A stretch of 54,926 bases of DNA from Candidatus Omnitrophota bacterium (GCA_028717885.1 JAQUMX010000009.1:1-54926), one strand, 5' to 3'; positions 26,315 to 35,145 are shown, counted from the stretch's first letter. Numbers and translations: made by a program. Notes: generated by a model from the sequence alone, not told the origin.

Positions 26315-28044
26315 TAGCCGATGATTTCCTTTAATTTAGCTTGGGCATAATCTTCTACTTCTTTCCCTGTTGCTAGCCCAAGAGCTTGTAATGCTATATC
26401 TTTTACCTGGGAAACTTTCAAAGAACGAATAATATATTTGGTTTCCGGAATCAAAAGCGGCGGCATACTGAATTCATCCAGGCCTAACCCCAAAAGTATC
26501 GGTATCAGGATCGGTTCGCCCGCCATTTCTCCGCACATTGCCACCTTTATCCCGTTTGCGTGCGCGCTATCAATAATATTTTTAATCATCCTTAATACCG
26601 CCGGATGTGTAGGCTCATAAAGATAGGCTACTTTTTCATTTGCGCGGTCTACTGCCAGGGAATATTGAATCAGGTCGTTGGTACCGATAGAGAAAAAATG
26701 CGCTTCCCTGGATAATAAATCCACGGTCATTGCCGCAGACGGGACTTCGATCATTGCGCCCACTTCGATATCGCTATTAAAAGGAATATTTTTACTGCGC
26801 AACTCTTCTTTAACTTCATTAAGGATAAGATTTGCCTGTTTTAATTCTTCCAGCCCGGAAATCATCGGGTACATCAGCTTTAATTTTCCGTGCACGGAAG
26901 CTCTCAACACTGCCCGCAGCTGCACCTTAAAAACATCCTGGCGCGCCAGGCAAAAACGGATCGCCCTCCATCCCAAGAACGGTTCTATCTCGGTGGGGAT
27001 CTCGAATTGGGATAAAAATTTGTCCCCTCCCAAATCCAGGGTACGGATCACTACCGGATGGGGAGCTAATTCCTCTGCCACATATTTATAAGCCTGGTAT
27101 TGCTCTTCTTCAGTCGGAGGGTCTTTACGGTTCATGTAAAGAAATTCCGTACGATACAAGCCGATACCTTGCGCGCCGTGCAATTTAACGGAAGCGACTT
27201 CCTCGGGCAATTCTATATTGGCACTGACCTCTATAGAATGGCCATCAAGGGTAACTGCCGGGAGGTCTTTACTCTCCAGGAATTTTTCCGCGATCCCCTT
27301 TAATTTGGTTTCTTCTTCCTGGTAAATCCGCAGCGTCTCTTCATCCGGCTCGATAATTACCGTTCCGGTTACCCCGTCTACAATAAGTAAATCGCCGGTT
27401 TTTATCCTGGCAGTCACCCCTTCAACGCCTACTACCGCAGGGATCTCCAGGGACTTTGCCATGATCGCGGTATGGGAAGTCTTACCTCCGATATCAGTAA
27501 CAAAAGCGCAAACATTCTGTTTATGCATTGCCGCAGTATCCGAGGGCGAAAGGTCATGCGCTACTACGACCACTTTTTCTTTCAGGTCTTCAAAACCTTT
27601 GCGTTCCTTGCCTAAGAGGTTTCGCAAAATCCTCTTACCCACATCATTGATATCGGCAATACGCTCTTTTAGGTACTCATCTTCGATTTTAGAAAAAACC
27701 TCGATATATTTTTTCAAAACCTCGGAGAAAATAAAAGCCACGCTCAGATGCTCTTTTTTAAGGCGCGAAATCACTTCTTCGATGAGCATCCGGTCTTCCA
27801 GGACCAAAAGATGCGCGTCAAAGATCTGCGCCTCTTCCTGCCCCATTTCCGTAGCGATTCTTTTCTGCAGGTCGATGATCTCCCGGCGCGTTTTGATCAG
27901 CGCTTCTTCGAAAATTTGTATCTGCAAAGGTATGTCTGCGTCTCCGATCTCCTGCTTAGGGACGGTAAATTCCTCCTTGCCCATCTTATAGGCAGGCCCG
28001 ATACTGATCCCGGAAGCAGCAGCTATACCTTTAAATTTAATCAT
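26314..28044 (-). CDS. ptsI: PTS enzyme I
   Basis: This enzyme takes phosphate from phosphoenolpyruvate and passes it to HPr. The 576-residue protein has the N-terminal HPr-binding helices, the phosphorylated histidine in GGKTSHTAIMAK (His191), the LYRTEFLYMNR and RTLDLGGDK motifs of the PEP-binding barrel, and CGEMAGEP with the catalytic Cys. It is two bases from ptsH. No sugar permease (EIIBC) is visible, so the system may be mainly regulatory, or permeases may lie elsewhere. Confidence 0.95.
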   Translation of the reverse strand: MIKFKGIAAASGISIGPAYKMGKEEFTVPKQEIGDADIPLQIQIFEEALIKTRREIIDLQKRIATEMGQEEAQIFDAHLLVLEDRMLIEEVISRLKKEHLSVAFIFSEVLKKYIEVFSKIEDEYLKERIADINDVGKRILRNLLGKERKGFEDLKEKVVVVAHDLSPSDTAAMHKQNVCAFVTDIGGKTSHTAIMAKSLEIPAVVGVEGVTARIKTGDLLIVDGVTGTVIIEPDEETLRIYQEEETKLKGIAEKFLESKDLPAVTLDGHSIEVSANIELPEEVASVKLHGAQGIGLYRTEFLYMNRKDPPTEEEQYQAYKYVAEELAPHPVVIRTLDLGGDKFLSQFEIPTEIEPFLGWRAIRFCLARQDVFKVQLRAVLRASVHGKLKLMYPMISGLEELKQANLILNEVKEELRSKNIPFNSDIEVGAMIEVPSAAMTVDLLSREAHFFSIGTNDLIQYSLAVDRANEKVAYLYEPTHPAVLRMIKNIIDSAHANGIKVAMCGEMAGEPILIPILLGLGLDEFSMPPLLIPETKYIIRSLKVSQVKDIALQALGLATGKEVEDYAQAKLKEIIG

Positions 28045-28046
28045 GC

Positions 28047-28310
28047 TTATTCCTCGCTGGTGACGATTTTTTCCAGTTCCAAAATTGCTCCTTGCGCATC
28101 TTCCCCGTCTGCTTCGATAATGATTTCCGTTCCTTGTTCTGCGCCGAGCATAAGGATGCCCATAATAGATTTCCCGTTTACCTCTTCTTTGTTGCTTTTG
28201 ACGATAATCCGGGAATCGTATTTATTGGCTACCTGCACGAAGAGCGCGGCAGGCCGGGCGTGCAGCCCTTGCTTATTCTTCACAATCAGTTTTTTCTGTA
28301 CGGTTGCCAT
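28047..28310 (-). CDS. ptsH: HPr phosphocarrier protein
   Basis: The start at 28310 gives an 87-residue protein beginning MATVQKKLIV. A longer in-frame start at 28337 would add nine residues inside yvcK. His17 in KQGLHARPA is the residue phosphorylated by enzyme I. Ser48 in GKSIMGILML matches the regulatory serine phosphorylated by HPr kinase in Firmicutes and some Gram-negatives. Both sites being intact suggests dual regulation, but HPr kinase is not in the window. Confidence 0.94.
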   Translation of the reverse strand: MATVQKKLIVKNKQGLHARPAALFVQVANKYDSRIIVKSNKEEVNGKSIMGILMLGAEQGTEIIIEADGEDAQGAILELEKIVTSEE

Positions 28311-28314
28311 CGTA

Positions 28315-29586
28315 TTAAATCTCTTCGATAAAATCAAAAATAATCTTTGCCAGTTTTATGGAATCATGCCGGACAACATCATCGCTAATAACGAAATCGT
28401 CTTCGATGACTCGATAACCCATATTCTCGATATTCTTGCGGTCGTTAACCACGCGGTAAGAATTCTGCAAAGCATACCGCTTCAAGATAGACTGCGGGAT
28501 TTCCGCAATGTTCAAAATACAATAATCGATGATCCGCGGGTGGCTATGCTTAATCAGGCCCTTGATATGCTCTGAGGCGCGGAAATTTTCCGTTTCGCCC
28601 GGCTGGGTCATCAGGTTACAAACATAAACTTTAATCGCCTCGGAAGCGACAATTGCTTCGGTTATTTCCTTAATCAGCAGGTTCGGGATAATACTAGTAT
28701 AAAGCGAACCCGGCCCCAGGACGATAATCTGCGCTTCTTCGATAGCCTTAAGCGCCTCGGGTGCCGCTTGCGAGTTTGCCGGCTTTAAAACCACATTTTC
28801 TATCGGAGAATTGTGGTGCGGGATTTTATTTTCCCCCTCCACGGTTGTCCCGTCTTTATACTTGGCTACTAAAGCAACATTGTTAAGCGTAGCAGGAATA
28901 ACTTGCCCCTTTAAAGCCAGGACCTTGCTGGTTTCCTTGATTGCCTTCTCGAAATCACCGGTTAACCGGGTCATTACCGTAATAAAAAGATTGCCGAAAC
29001 TGTGTCCCGATAATTCCGAATTAGTATCAAAACGGAATTGAAACAGATCGCGCATTAACGCCGGAGCGTCAGCTAAAGCCACCAGGCAGTTACGGATATC
29101 CCCCGGAGGCAAAATGTCAAACTGCTGGCGTAACCTGCCGGAAGAACCTCCGTCATCAGCCACCGTCACAATTGCCGTAATATTGGAAGTAAATTCCTTT
29201 AATCCCGACAAGAGCATAGATAAGCCGGTCCCACCGCCTAAAGCCACGATTTTCGGGCCGCGGTTGAGTTGTTTTCTCTGATAAAGGATATCAATGAGCT
29301 CGGTATTTTTCGATGCCGGGATCAATGCGGCAATAAAAGAACGGATGATCCTTTTAATCCCTAAAACTAAGATAATAATGCCGGAAATCAAAATTATCGT
29401 ATCGAGGATTTTTAAAACCGAGAACTCCTCGGTACGCATATAAGCGGAACCGACAACAATCAGCAAAACCCCGAAAATTGCCAGGATCATCCAGCGCTTT
29501 ACCCCAATACCGGGATAAAGCCATTTCAGGATGCCGCTAAATTTACCCTGCATCGCCTTTTTGATTCGGTTAAATTTTCTTGTCAT
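28315..29586 (-). CDS. yvcK: YvcK/CofD-like gluconeogenesis factor with membrane anchor
   Basis: The 423-residue protein has two N-terminal transmembrane helices (about residues 30-80, GVKRWMILAIFGVLLIVVGS is the first). The YvcK core follows, with KIVALGGGTGLSMLLSGL, VTVADDGGSSGRLR, GDIRNCLVALAD and GPGSLYTSIIPNLL. YvcK binds UDP-sugars and is needed for growth on gluconeogenic carbon in Bacillus; it is related to CofD. The membrane anchor is absent in B. subtilis YvcK. Linkage to the PTS genes fits a role in carbon control. ptsN overlaps its start by 17 bases. Confidence 0.92.
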   Translation of the reverse strand: MTRKFNRIKKAMQGKFSGILKWLYPGIGVKRWMILAIFGVLLIVVGSAYMRTEEFSVLKILDTIILISGIIILVLGIKRIIRSFIAALIPASKNTELIDILYQRKQLNRGPKIVALGGGTGLSMLLSGLKEFTSNITAIVTVADDGGSSGRLRQQFDILPPGDIRNCLVALADAPALMRDLFQFRFDTNSELSGHSFGNLFITVMTRLTGDFEKAIKETSKVLALKGQVIPATLNNVALVAKYKDGTTVEGENKIPHHNSPIENVVLKPANSQAAPEALKAIEEAQIIVLGPGSLYTSIIPNLLIKEITEAIVASEAIKVYVCNLMTQPGETENFRASEHIKGLIKHSHPRIIDYCILNIAEIPQSILKRYALQNSYRVVNDRKNIENMGYRVIEDDFVISDDVVRHDSIKLAKIIFDFIEEI

Positions 29587-30040
29587 CTTCCTGGCTAATA
29601 ATTTTAACTATTGCTTTGCTATCTTCTGAAGAACGCAGGCTGTCCCGGAAGTATTTATCTTTTAAAAGGCGAGAGATCCTGGCCAATGCTTTTAAATGCG
29701 GGCCGGCAGAATCTTGCGGCGCCAGCAATAAGAAGAAAATATAAGCAGGCTCTCCGTCTAAAGAATCGAAATCTACGCCTTTTTTCGAAAGTCCGAAGGC
29801 AGCTACCAACTTAGTTGCGCTATCTGACTTGGCATGGGGAATCGCCACTCCCTGGCCGATCGCCGTAGAACCCAATGATTCTCTGGCAAGCAGGGCTTCG
29901 ATGATTTTATTACGATGCCGCTTATCGACTTCGCCAGAATTGATCAGGACATCGACAAGCTCTTTGATTACCTCATCCTTCTTGCTCGCCTTAATGTCGG
30001 GAACAATTGCCTCTTTAGACAAAAAATCCATAATTTTCAT
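29570..30040 (-). CDS. ptsN: PTS IIA component of the PtsN/fructose type
   Basis: The 156-residue EIIA domain begins MKIMDFLSKEAIV and has the phosphorylated histidine in GVAIPHAKSD (His69). AGPHLKALARISRLLKD forms the typical HPr-contacting helix. A start at 30133 would run through tRNA-Gly and is rejected; AAAGGAG lies nine bases before the ATG at 30040. With HPr and enzyme I in the same run but no permease, this may be a nitrogen/metabolism-type regulatory IIA. Confidence 0.92.
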   Translation of the reverse strand: MKIMDFLSKEAIVPDIKASKKDEVIKELVDVLINSGEVDKRHRNKIIEALLARESLGSTAIGQGVAIPHAKSDSATKLVAAFGLSKKGVDFDSLDGEPAYIFFLLLAPQDSAGPHLKALARISRLLKDKYFRDSLRSSEDSKAIVKIISQEDDKKI

Positions 30041-30088
30041 TTGCTTTTTCTCCTTTGTGGATTTGAATTTTAAATGTGCGAGATAATA

Positions 30089-30164
30089 TGGAGCGGGAGA
30101 CGGGATTCGAACCCGCGACATTAACCTTGGCAAGGTTACGCTCTACCAACTGAGCCACTCCCGC
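30089..30164 (-). tRNA. tRNA-Gly (anticodon GCC), CCA encoded
   Basis: The minus strand reads GCGGGAG (acceptor, from 30164), D arm with GCTCAGTTGGTAGAGC, and an anticodon arm with CTTGCCAAG giving anticodon GCC. The T arm is GCGGGTTCGAATCCCGT and the acceptor partner is CTCCCGC. Discriminator U at 30092 is normal for bacterial tRNA-Gly, and CCA follows directly at 30091-30089. Confidence 0.97.
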
Positions 30165-30180
30165 ATTGATAAATTTTTCA

Positions 30181-30262
30181 TGGGCGGAAGAGGAGTTGAA
30201 CCTCCAAGGGTTGCCCCATTGGCTCCTAAGGCCAACGCGTATGCCAATTCCGCCATCCGCCC
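30181..30262 (-). tRNA. tRNA-Leu (anticodon UAG)
   Basis: A class II tRNA with a long variable arm. The acceptor is GGGCGGA/TCCGCCC (30262-30256 and 30188-30182). The anticodon arm is TTGGC-CTTAGGA-GCCAA, giving anticodon UAG. The variable arm covers AATGGGGCAACCCTT, and the T loop reads GGTTCAACTCC. Discriminator A at 30181 is correct for Leu. CCA is not encoded. Confidence 0.96.
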
Positions 30263-30289
30263 GTAAGGGCTAGGGATACTTAAATATAA

Positions 30290-30362
30290 TGAGCCTCCCG
30301 AGACTCGAACTCGGCACACGCGGCTTAAAAAGCCGCTGCTCTACCGGATGAGCTAGAGGCCC
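30290..30362 (-). tRNA. tRNA-Lys (anticodon UUU)
   Basis: The acceptor is GGGCCTC from 30362, pairing with GAGGCTC with one G-U pair. The anticodon arm is GCGGC-TTTTTAA-GCCGC with anticodon UUU, and the T arm is CCGAGTTCGAGTCTCGG. Discriminator A is at 30290. CCA is not encoded. The first 13 bases, plus two upstream, are duplicated 67 bases upstream. Confidence 0.97.
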
Positions 30363-30384
30363 AAATTTAGGTTTTTATTCCTAA

Positions 30385-30431
30385 CCTCTAGCGAATCCGC
30401 CACGGTTTGTGGTGGAGAGCTAGAGGCCCAA
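30385..30431. repeat. Hairpin containing a duplicated 5' end of tRNA-Lys
   Basis: The plus-strand 15-mer GAGCTAGAGGCCCAA occurs at 30350-30364 (5' end of tRNA-Lys) and again at 30417-30431. The second copy forms the outer arm of a hairpin: CCTCTAGC at 30385-30392 with GCTAGAGG at 30419-30426, and inner CCGCCAC at 30397-30403 with GTGGTGG at 30409-30415. It may be a relic of integration or of a partial tRNA duplication; no integrase is present. Confidence 0.6.
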
Positions 30432-30433
30432 GC

Positions 30434-30994
30434 TTAAAATTCCAGTATTTCTTTTTCTTTACTCTTTAACAACTCGTCGATTTTTGCGATATAACGATCC
30501 ACGAGTTTCTGCAATTCATCTACTCCGCGAAATTTATCGTCTTCGGAGATTGCTTTGTCTTTTTCTAATTTTTCCACGTGCTCTTTTGAATCGCGCCTGA
30601 TCGTACGCAGCGAAATCCTTCCCTCTTCCGACATTTTATGGATTACCTTTACCAATTCCTCCCTGCGCTCTTTAGAAAGCTGAGGAATAGGCAGCCTAAT
30701 GATTTTTCCGTCATTAGAAGGGTTAATCCCCAAATTAGATTTCATAATTGTTTTTTCGATCTCGGCAATCGCGGAAACATCCCAGGGCTGAATTACCAAA
30801 AGGTGCGCATCATTAGCGGAAATCGACGCCAACTGCTTAAGTAAAGTGGGAGTTCCGTAATAATCTACATGCAGGCCTTCGACCAAATGAGGGCTTGCCC
30901 TGCCGGTAGAAATTTCGGAAAATTCCCGGCTTACAGACTCAAAGGTTTTCTTCATTTTTTCTTCGGTCGAGTGCAAAATTTCCTTTACAGTCAT
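30434..30994 (-). CDS. frr: Ribosome recycling factor
   Basis: RRF separates post-termination ribosomes together with EF-G. The 186-residue protein has the usual length, the FSEISTGRASPHLVEGL motif with the essential Arg, NDGKIIRLPIPQLSKERREELVK, and a coiled-coil C-terminus. It ends the rpsB-tsf-pyrH-frr cluster, the common bacterial order, 20 bases after pyrH. Confidence 0.97.
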   Translation of the reverse strand: MTVKEILHSTEEKMKKTFESVSREFSEISTGRASPHLVEGLHVDYYGTPTLLKQLASISANDAHLLVIQPWDVSAIAEIEKTIMKSNLGINPSNDGKIIRLPIPQLSKERREELVKVIHKMSEEGRISLRTIRRDSKEHVEKLEKDKAISEDDKFRGVDELQKLVDRYIAKIDELLKSKEKEILEF

Positions 30995-31014
30995 ATTAGC
31001 CTCCCGCGTTCCGT

Positions 31015-31737
31015 TTAACTGACGATAGTCCCGATTTTTTCGCCGAGAAGAACCCGCTTGATATTACCCTCTTTATTTAAATTAAAAACTACGATCGGAA
31101 GCTTATTATCCATACAAAGGCTGATCGCAGTAGCATCCATGACTTTCAAGCCTTTTTTCAGCACATCAAGGTATTTTAGGCTGCCGAATTTTTTTGCGCC
31201 ACTTACTTTAAAAGGGTCCGCCGAATATACGCCATCTACTTTGGTTGCCTTAAGTATTGCATCGGCATGGATCTCCATCGCCCTTAACGCTGCGGCAGTA
31301 TCGGTAGTAAAATACGGATTTCCGGTACCGGCCACAAAAATTACTACCCTCCCCTTTTCCAAGTGCCTTAATGCCCTTCTGCGGATATAGGGCTCGGCAA
31401 TCCTCTGCATTTCAATCGCCGTCATTACCCGGGTAGGCACTCCGGTCAGTTCTAAAACGTTCTGCAACGCCAGGCCATTGATGATAGTGGCGAGCATTCC
31501 CATGTAATCCGCTACACTCCTGTCCATATTTAGGCCGAGAGAAGCGGAATTCGCAGCACCCCGAAAAATATTGCCTCCCCCCAGGACGATTGCCACATCA
31601 ATCTTTAGTTCCTTGATTTCTTTTATCTGACGGGAAATCGAAACTAAAACCGATTGGTCAATGCCGTGCGCTTTTTTTCCTTGCAGCGCTTCGCCGCTTA
31701 ATTTTAGGACGACCCTTTTATAGACTGGCCTCTTCAT
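31015..31737 (-). CDS. pyrH: UMP kinase
   Basis: This amino acid kinase-fold enzyme phosphorylates UMP to UDP. The 240-residue protein has [58 protein letters not shown] and [11 protein letters not shown]. It is allosterically controlled by GTP and UTP in most bacteria. Its start overlaps the tsf stop by one base. Confidence 0.96.
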   Translation of the reverse strand: MKRPVYKRVVLKLSGEALQGKKAHGIDQSVLVSISRQIKEIKELKIDVAIVLGGGNIFRGAANSASLGLNMDRSVADYMGMLATIINGLALQNVLELTGVPTRVMTAIEMQRIAEPYIRRRALRHLEKGRVVIFVAGTGNPYFTTDTAAALRAMEIHADAILKATKVDGVYSADPFKVSGAKKFGSLKYLDVLKKGLKVMDATAISLCMDNKLPIVVFNLNKEGNIKRVLLGEKIGTIVS

Positions 31738-32264
31738 TATTCGCCAATTTTGTAACGGATAAACCTGCGGATGACAATATTTTCGCTGAGCTTTGCAACG
31801 AGGCTGCCCAAGTAATCCTTGATCGATAGGCTTGGGTCCTTAACAAATGCCTGCTCCAATAAGCAATGCGTTTTACAAAAAAGCTCTTTGTCTTTTTCCT
31901 GCTCCAAAATATCATTCGGAACATCTTCGCACTTAATATATGCCGGGTTTAAAGCAGTAATTTGCATTGCCAGGTCCTTGGTAAACTGGCAGAATTCGGG
32001 GTTACGCGCTACGAAGTCTGTTTCACAGTCAACCTCTAATAGCACGCCGACCTTATTCCCCAAATGCACATAGGCTTCCACCCTGCCTTCTTTCGCTACG
32101 CGCTCGCCTTTTTTTGCGGCAATTTCAAGGCCACGCTTACGGATAAGCTGCGCAGCCTTTTTAACGTCTCCTTCAGCTTCTTCAAGCGCACTCTTGCAAT
32201 TCGCGACACTGGCTAAAGTCATGTTTCGTAATTCTTTTACTAACTCCAAAGGTATCTTTTTCAT
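31737..32264 (-). CDS. tsf: Elongation factor Ts, short form
   Basis: EF-Ts recycles GDP from EF-Tu. The 175-residue protein has the N-terminal UBA-like domain, the [14 protein letters not shown] motif that contacts EF-Tu, and one core subdomain. It is much shorter than E. coli EF-Ts (283) and nearer to the Thermus-like single-core form. In the N-terminal motif the usual TGAGMMDCKKAL is [13 protein letters not shown], a mild divergence. Position after rpsB is standard. Confidence 0.95.
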   Translation of the reverse strand: MKKIPLELVKELRNMTLASVANCKSALEEAEGDVKKAAQLIRKRGLEIAAKKGERVAKEGRVEAYVHLGNKVGVLLEVDCETDFVARNPEFCQFTKDLAMQITALNPAYIKCEDVPNDILEQEKDKELFCKTHCLLEQAFVKDPSLSIKDYLGSLVAKLSENIVIRRFIRYKIGE

Positions 32265-32272
32265 TTTTAGAC

Positions 32273-33172
32273 TTAAACCTTCCTTTTAATCTTGCCTTTT
32301 TCTTCTACTTTTGTACGGCTGCGTTTTGCCGTTTTTGCTTCCTCGCTAGTTCCTCCCGAGGTCTCCTCGACGATTTCTTCGATTTCTTTGATCTTTACTT
32401 CTTCATCGGGAAGCACCTCAGCGGAATTATCTTCTTTTGCTTCTTTTTCCTTTTTCACCGCTACTCCGCTTTCCGTAAGGTAAGAAAGGAACCTCTTCCT
32501 GCCTTCGATGATGCTATCCGCGATCAAAGATGTGATCAAGCGGATCGACTTAGTGGCGTCATCATTGCCGGCAACCGAGAAATCCACCAATCCGGGGTCG
32601 CAATTGGTATCAATTAAGCCCACGATCGGAATCCCCAGCCTCCTGGCTTCGCTAACCGCGGTTTCTTCTTTTTTCGTATCTACGATAAAAAGCGCGGCAG
32701 GCATTTTTTCCATTTGGACGATCCCGGAAAAATTCTTGTTTAGCTTTCCTAATTCTTTTTCCAGGCGCGCAACTTCTTTTTTAGTTAATTTTCCGAAGGT
32801 ACCGTCTTCGCGCATCCTTTCGATCTCTTTCAGGCGGTTAATGCTTCTTTTGACTGTGGAAAAATTCGTAAGTAACCCTCCTGGCCAGCGCTCGGTAACA
32901 TGGAACATGCTGCAACGCTGCGCTTCCTGCAACACTACTTCTTGCGCCTGTTTTTTAGTACCGACAAAAAGCACAAATTCGCCTTTAGAGCTTAAGTTTA
33001 AGAGAAAATCCCGGGCTTTATTCAGGCATTCCTCGGTCTTTTCCAGGTCAATGATGTAGATACCACTTCTTTCTCCAAAGATAAATTTCTTCATTTTGGG
33101 GTTCCAGCGCGCGGTTTTGTGGCCGAAATGCACCCCTGCTTCCAATAACTGTTTAATTAATTCTGATGGCAC
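32273..33172 (-). CDS. rpsB: 30S ribosomal protein S2 with charged C-terminal tail
   Basis: The S2 core occupies about residues 1-225, with LLEAGVHFGHKTARWNPKM, ERWPGGLLTNFSTVK, and VGLIDTNCDPGLVDFSVAGNDDA. A Lys/Glu-rich tail of about 70 residues follows (ending KVEEKGKIKRKV), longer than in E. coli. The start codon is GTG with AAGGAGG upstream. It has a clear promoter and a leader hairpin. Confidence 0.97.
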   Translation of the reverse strand: MPSELIKQLLEAGVHFGHKTARWNPKMKKFIFGERSGIYIIDLEKTEECLNKARDFLLNLSSKGEFVLFVGTKKQAQEVVLQEAQRCSMFHVTERWPGGLLTNFSTVKRSINRLKEIERMREDGTFGKLTKKEVARLEKELGKLNKNFSGIVQMEKMPAALFIVDTKKEETAVSEARRLGIPIVGLIDTNCDPGLVDFSVAGNDDATKSIRLITSLIADSIIEGRKRFLSYLTESGVAVKKEKEAKEDNSAEVLPDEEVKIKEIEEIVEETSGGTSEEAKTAKRSRTKVEEKGKIKRKV

Positions 33173-33200
33173 TGTTCGTTCCTCCTTACATACGGATGTT

Positions 33201-33227
33201 CACCGGCCAAACAGAAATGGCCGGGTG
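33201..33227 (-). promoter_or_regulatory. Hairpin in the rpsB leader
   Basis: In the roughly 88-base leader the RNA can form CACC-CGGCCA / TGGCCG-GTG (one bulged C) around an ATTTCTGTT loop, between the promoter and the ribosome binding site. S2 represses its own mRNA through 5' leader structures in several bacteria, so this may be an S2 binding site; that is inference. Confidence 0.45.
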
Positions 33228-33266
33228 TTACATACTATTGGTTAATAATTTTGGTGTAATCTTGCA

Positions 33267-33294
33267 ATTTTAGCATATTTTTACGTAAATGCAA
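33267..33294 (-). promoter_or_regulatory. rpsB operon promoter
   Basis: On the minus strand TTGCAT (-35, 33294-33289) and TAAAAT (-10, 33272-33267) are separated by 16 bases. The predicted start lies near 33260. Confidence 0.7.
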
Positions 33295-33303
33295 CAAAAA
33301 ACT

Positions 33304-35091
33304 CTACTTTAACTCCTGCATTTGGTAAAATCTTCTATATAAGCCGTCTTTTAGGACTAATTCGCTATGTACCCCTTCTTCGGCGATTTTACCCTTATCC
33401 AGGACAATGATCCGGTTGGCATTCTTTACCGTAGAAAGCCGGTGCGCAATTACCAAAACAGTCCTGCCATGAATCAGCTTATCCAAAGCTTCCTGGACGA
33501 TTCGCTCGGATTCCGTATCCAACTGAGAAGTTGCTTCGTCCAGAATCAAGATCGGCGGATTCTTTAAAAGCGCGCGGGCTATGGCAATCCTTTGACGTTC
33601 CCCTCCGGAAAGTTTCATCCCGCGGTCGCCGATAATTGTATTATAGCCTTCCGGCAATTTACTGATAAAATCATGCGCATGCGCCTGAATTGCCGCTTGT
33701 TTTACTTCTTCGTCAGATGCATCCAGTTTTCCATAGGAGATATTAGTCCTGATCGTATCGTTAAAAAGGATAGTTTCCTGGGTCACGATACCGATCTGCT
33801 GACGCAGGGACTGCAAAGTAAAATTTTGAATATCTTTTCCGTCAATCAGGATCCGACCTTTTTTCGGGTCGTAAAAGCGCGGGATTAAGTCTAAAAGCGT
33901 GCTTTTTCCCACACCGCTTGAGCCAACAATTGCCAGCATCTGCCCCTTTTTTACTTCCAAGCTAATGCCTTTTATAATCTCGTTTTCTCCGTAACTAAAC
34001 CAGATATCCTCATAATTTATTTTTTCCCGAAAACCGGCTAATTGCGCTGCCTCGGGCTTTTCTGCAACCGAAGCTTTAGTATCCAAAACCTCATAAATCC
34101 GTACACTCGCGGCAATTGCCTGCTCATTAATGGAATTAACCTGGCTTAATTTCTTAAAAGGCCTGATCAACGACAAAAGCGCGCCCATGGAAACGCCAAA
34201 AACTCCGAAAGAAATTTTTCCCGAAATAACATCCTTGCCGCCCCAATAAATGATAAATGCCGCGGCTAAAACGCCGAGAAAATCCGTTAATGGGCTTAAA
34301 ATCAGCAGGCGCCGTACGGCTTTCATGGCGAGTTTATAATAGCCGTAATTAACGCGCTTGAATTTTTCCACTTCATAATCCTCGCGGTTAAAAGCGCGCA
34401 CAATCCTGGCTCCGATAATCGTTTCATAAAGCAGGCTATTGATATCTGCCATCTTCTCTTGCGAACTCCTAGAAAGCTTTCTTAATATTTTACCTACCCT
34501 GATAATCGGCAGGCTGATTAAAGGCACCAGCAAAACCGAGATCACAGTCAATTTAAAATAAAGGAAAAGGGTCAAAACCAGGTAAATGATTACTAAGGCA
34601 CCCTGGTAGATCAGATCTGTCGAACCGTAAGAAACTGCGTTCTCCACCAATTTGACGTCATTGGTGATGCGCGACATCATTTCGCCGCCGCGTTTATGGG
34701 TAAAATAATCCAGAGAAAGCGATTGTAAATGGCTGTAAAGCTGATTTCTGATATCCCTGACCACCCTTTGCCCGATATCTGACATAATATAGCTTTGCCA
34801 ATAACCAAAAAACCCCTTAAGCAGAAAAAGGATGATTAAAGAAATAATCATGTAAATCAGCAGGGTTTGCGCAGGGATAGTATTTAATTTATCCACTAAA
34901 GCGGAAATAAATCCGGGTACCTTAGCGGGGATTACGATCTGTTTATTGGTAAAAACCCTATCCACCACCGGAATAAGCATCCCCAGGGAAACTCCGTCAA
35001 AAACCGAGGAGATTACAATACAAACCGAGCCTAAAGAAAACAGGCCAAGGTAAGGCCGGACAAATTTCAGTAACTTTAAATATGCCTTCAA
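33304..35091 (-). CDS. MsbA-type ABC exporter (fused permease and ATPase)
   Basis: The 595-residue half-transporter has six transmembrane helices (residues 15-310) with the coupling motif SHLQSLSLDYFTHKRGGEMMSRI spanning the first intracellular loop. The ATPase domain has Walker A GSSGVGKSTLL, signature LSGGERQRIAIARAL and Walker B ILILDEATSQLD. Homodimers export lipid A-core or other amphiphiles. There is no C39 peptidase domain. TTG is the start codon, with AAGGAG upstream. Just upstream are two small Cys-rich peptide genes, so an exported peptide is a possible alternative substrate. Confidence 0.88.
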   Translation of the reverse strand: MKAYLKLLKFVRPYLGLFSLGSVCIVISSVFDGVSLGMLIPVVDRVFTNKQIVIPAKVPGFISALVDKLNTIPAQTLLIYMIISLIILFLLKGFFGYWQSYIMSDIGQRVVRDIRNQLYSHLQSLSLDYFTHKRGGEMMSRITNDVKLVENAVSYGSTDLIYQGALVIIYLVLTLFLYFKLTVISVLLVPLISLPIIRVGKILRKLSRSSQEKMADINSLLYETIIGARIVRAFNREDYEVEKFKRVNYGYYKLAMKAVRRLLILSPLTDFLGVLAAAFIIYWGGKDVISGKISFGVFGVSMGALLSLIRPFKKLSQVNSINEQAIAASVRIYEVLDTKASVAEKPEAAQLAGFREKINYEDIWFSYGENEIIKGISLEVKKGQMLAIVGSSGVGKSTLLDLIPRFYDPKKGRILIDGKDIQNFTLQSLRQQIGIVTQETILFNDTIRTNISYGKLDASDEEVKQAAIQAHAHDFISKLPEGYNTIIGDRGMKLSGGERQRIAIARALLKNPPILILDEATSQLDTESERIVQEALDKLIHGRTVLVIAHRLSTVKNANRIIVLDKGKIAEEGVHSELVLKDGLYRRFYQMQELK

Positions 35092-35116
35092 CTTTCACTC
35101 CTTCGTAAAGGGAGAT

Positions 35117-35145
35117 ATTTTAGCATAAGCAAACTAGACTGGCAA
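35117..35145 (-). promoter_or_regulatory. Promoter of the ABC exporter gene
   Basis: TTGCCA (35145-35140) and TAAAAT (35122-35117) on the minus strand are spaced by 17 bases. It lies between the peptide pair and the exporter gene, giving the exporter its own start. Confidence 0.72.

Noticed and set aside
27748-28575. A 275-codon open frame on the plus strand across ptsI, ptsH and yvcK
   Set aside because: It spans three well-supported minus-strand genes and has no recognisable motifs.
30041-30133. N-terminal extension of ptsN
   Set aside because: It would be translated from tRNA-Gly sequence, and a good ribosome binding site precedes the inner ATG.
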